This document shows positions 63,619-64,000 of a DNA stretch of 64,000 nt, piece by piece. Under the pieces are notes generated by a model, which saw only the letters and a list, made by a program, of their open reading frames with translations, ran no database searches and was not told where the DNA came from. The stretch comes from Mycolicibacterium tusciae (GTDB lineage: Bacteria; Actinomycetota; Actinomycetes; Mycobacteriales; Mycobacteriaceae). The position numbers and the translations under genes are program-made. Location: positions 248,001 through 312,000 of the forward strand of contig NZ_MVIM01000006.1 in NCBI RefSeq assembly GCF_002086795.1, given 5' to 3'. Numbering within the stretch: position 1 is the stretch's first letter; each line of letters starts with the position of its first letter.

Positions 63619-64000
63619 CTATTGGGGCGTCTGGATCATCGCGGGCAGGCGCTCGGTTTTGTCGGCGGTCCATGCCGGTGGTCTGCAAGGCCAACGCCCA
63701 GGCGTCACAAGGTCTTTGACGTAGCGGTGGCCGTGGCCCTCGGGGACTCCGGTCGCCACGGCCATGTCCGCGGCGATCTGCAGGAATGTCACCACCGGAA
63801 TCCACTGTAATTCATGCTCGCCAACGCGTCATTGCCGCGGTCCTCTTTGAGCCAATCCGGTTTGCGCAACGCCAGATCGGGATCCCACCAGGCGATGGGA
63901 TCGCAGGGGTGCTGCAGATAGACGATGCGCAGGTGATCCCACCCAGCGTCGGGCCGGGAGAGATCTGCTGCGCGGGCAGCGAACCGCACGTTCTGGCCGC
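63619..64000 (-). pseudogene. Alpha/beta-hydrolase family membrane protein, C-terminal part, frameshifted
   Basis: Open to the window edge, reading VRFAARAADLSR, DHLRIVYLQHPCDPIAWW and ALASMNY in one frame; then IPVVTFLQIAADMAVATGVPEGHGHRYVKDLVTP is in the next frame, with stop 63619. A single lost base near 63808 explains it. The sequence matches the C-terminal domain of the large mycobacterial membrane-bound alpha/beta-hydrolase family. If the frameshift is real the last 60 residues are lost. Confidence 0.7.

Overview
The window is high-GC actinobacterial DNA, almost certainly from a Mycobacterium/Mycolicibacterium-like chromosome. The basis is the gene style (large sets of fad-type beta-oxidation genes, mycofactocin-type short-chain dehydrogenases, a zinc-ribbon cyclase/ATPase regulator, a hemophore-like protein, a CsoR copper operon), frequent GTG starts, and ATGA-type stop/start overlaps. 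No rRNA gene, CRISPR array or complete tRNA gene was found.

Bases 1 to about 43,600 look like intact, densely packed chromosome. From 1 to 13,067 lies a catabolic acyl-CoA cluster: three tandem crotonase-family enzymes, three overlapping acyl-CoA ligases, a GntR/FCD regulator, an acyl-CoA dehydrogenase, thiolase and SDR in an overlapping reverse operon, and a divergent acyl-CoA dehydrogenase plus mycofactocin-type SDR behind a sharp palindrome, followed by a MaoC-type hydratase. The gene set suggests activation and beta-oxidation of one unusual carboxylic acid. From 13,215 to 19,189 are a degenerate GGDEF membrane protein, a DHA2 drug exporter, an orphan ketosynthase and a three-PAS intact GGDEF protein. 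From 19,244 to 28,358 follow a heteromeric-type acyl-CoA dehydrogenase pair behind a perfect 24-bp hairpin, an EamA transporter, two overlapping TetR genes, a P450, a DapB-like protein, a Rieske oxygenase and an FMN enzyme. From 28,355 to 43,470 there are a secreted mycobacterial protein without a usual start codon, a type II NADH dehydrogenase-like flavoprotein, a Band-7-like lipoprotein, RNase HI, a GH6 glycosidase, tandem membrane paralogues, a 1068-residue cyclase/ATPase regulator and a coiled-coil/membrane pair.

At 44,205-44,251 the reverse strand carries the 3' part of a tRNA-Ala(GGC) gene (anticodon arm, variable loop, T arm, 3' acceptor strand) with no 5' half. This is what a tRNA-integrating element leaves at its distal att site. 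By orientation, everything to the right, at least to base 64,000, would be an integrated island. That region has a different character: a HigBA toxin-antitoxin pair, several small phage-like genes broken by frameshifts, and an IS1380-family remnant. It also holds an intact convergent pair, a Gp37/Gp68-type three-cysteine protein and the TcmP methyltransferase-like partner. Each has a LexA-type SOS box upstream (one perfect, one 10/12). I consider this DNA-damage-controlled pair the best candidate for an under-described system.

From 49,724 to 61,734 the island is a metal-stress module. It contains a CsoR-controlled CPC-type copper ATPase with its chaperone, a methionine-rich DUF305 lipoprotein, PPOX and SHOCT proteins, the ruin of a second ATPase, a general stress protein, a hemophore-like protein with a Met/Gly/Pro tail, and a CPH (CopB-type) ATPase with a His-rich N terminus. 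It ends with an Acg-type nitroreductase and a frameshifted alpha/beta-hydrolase running off the window. All functional statements are read from the sequence and from family knowledge; no database search was possible.
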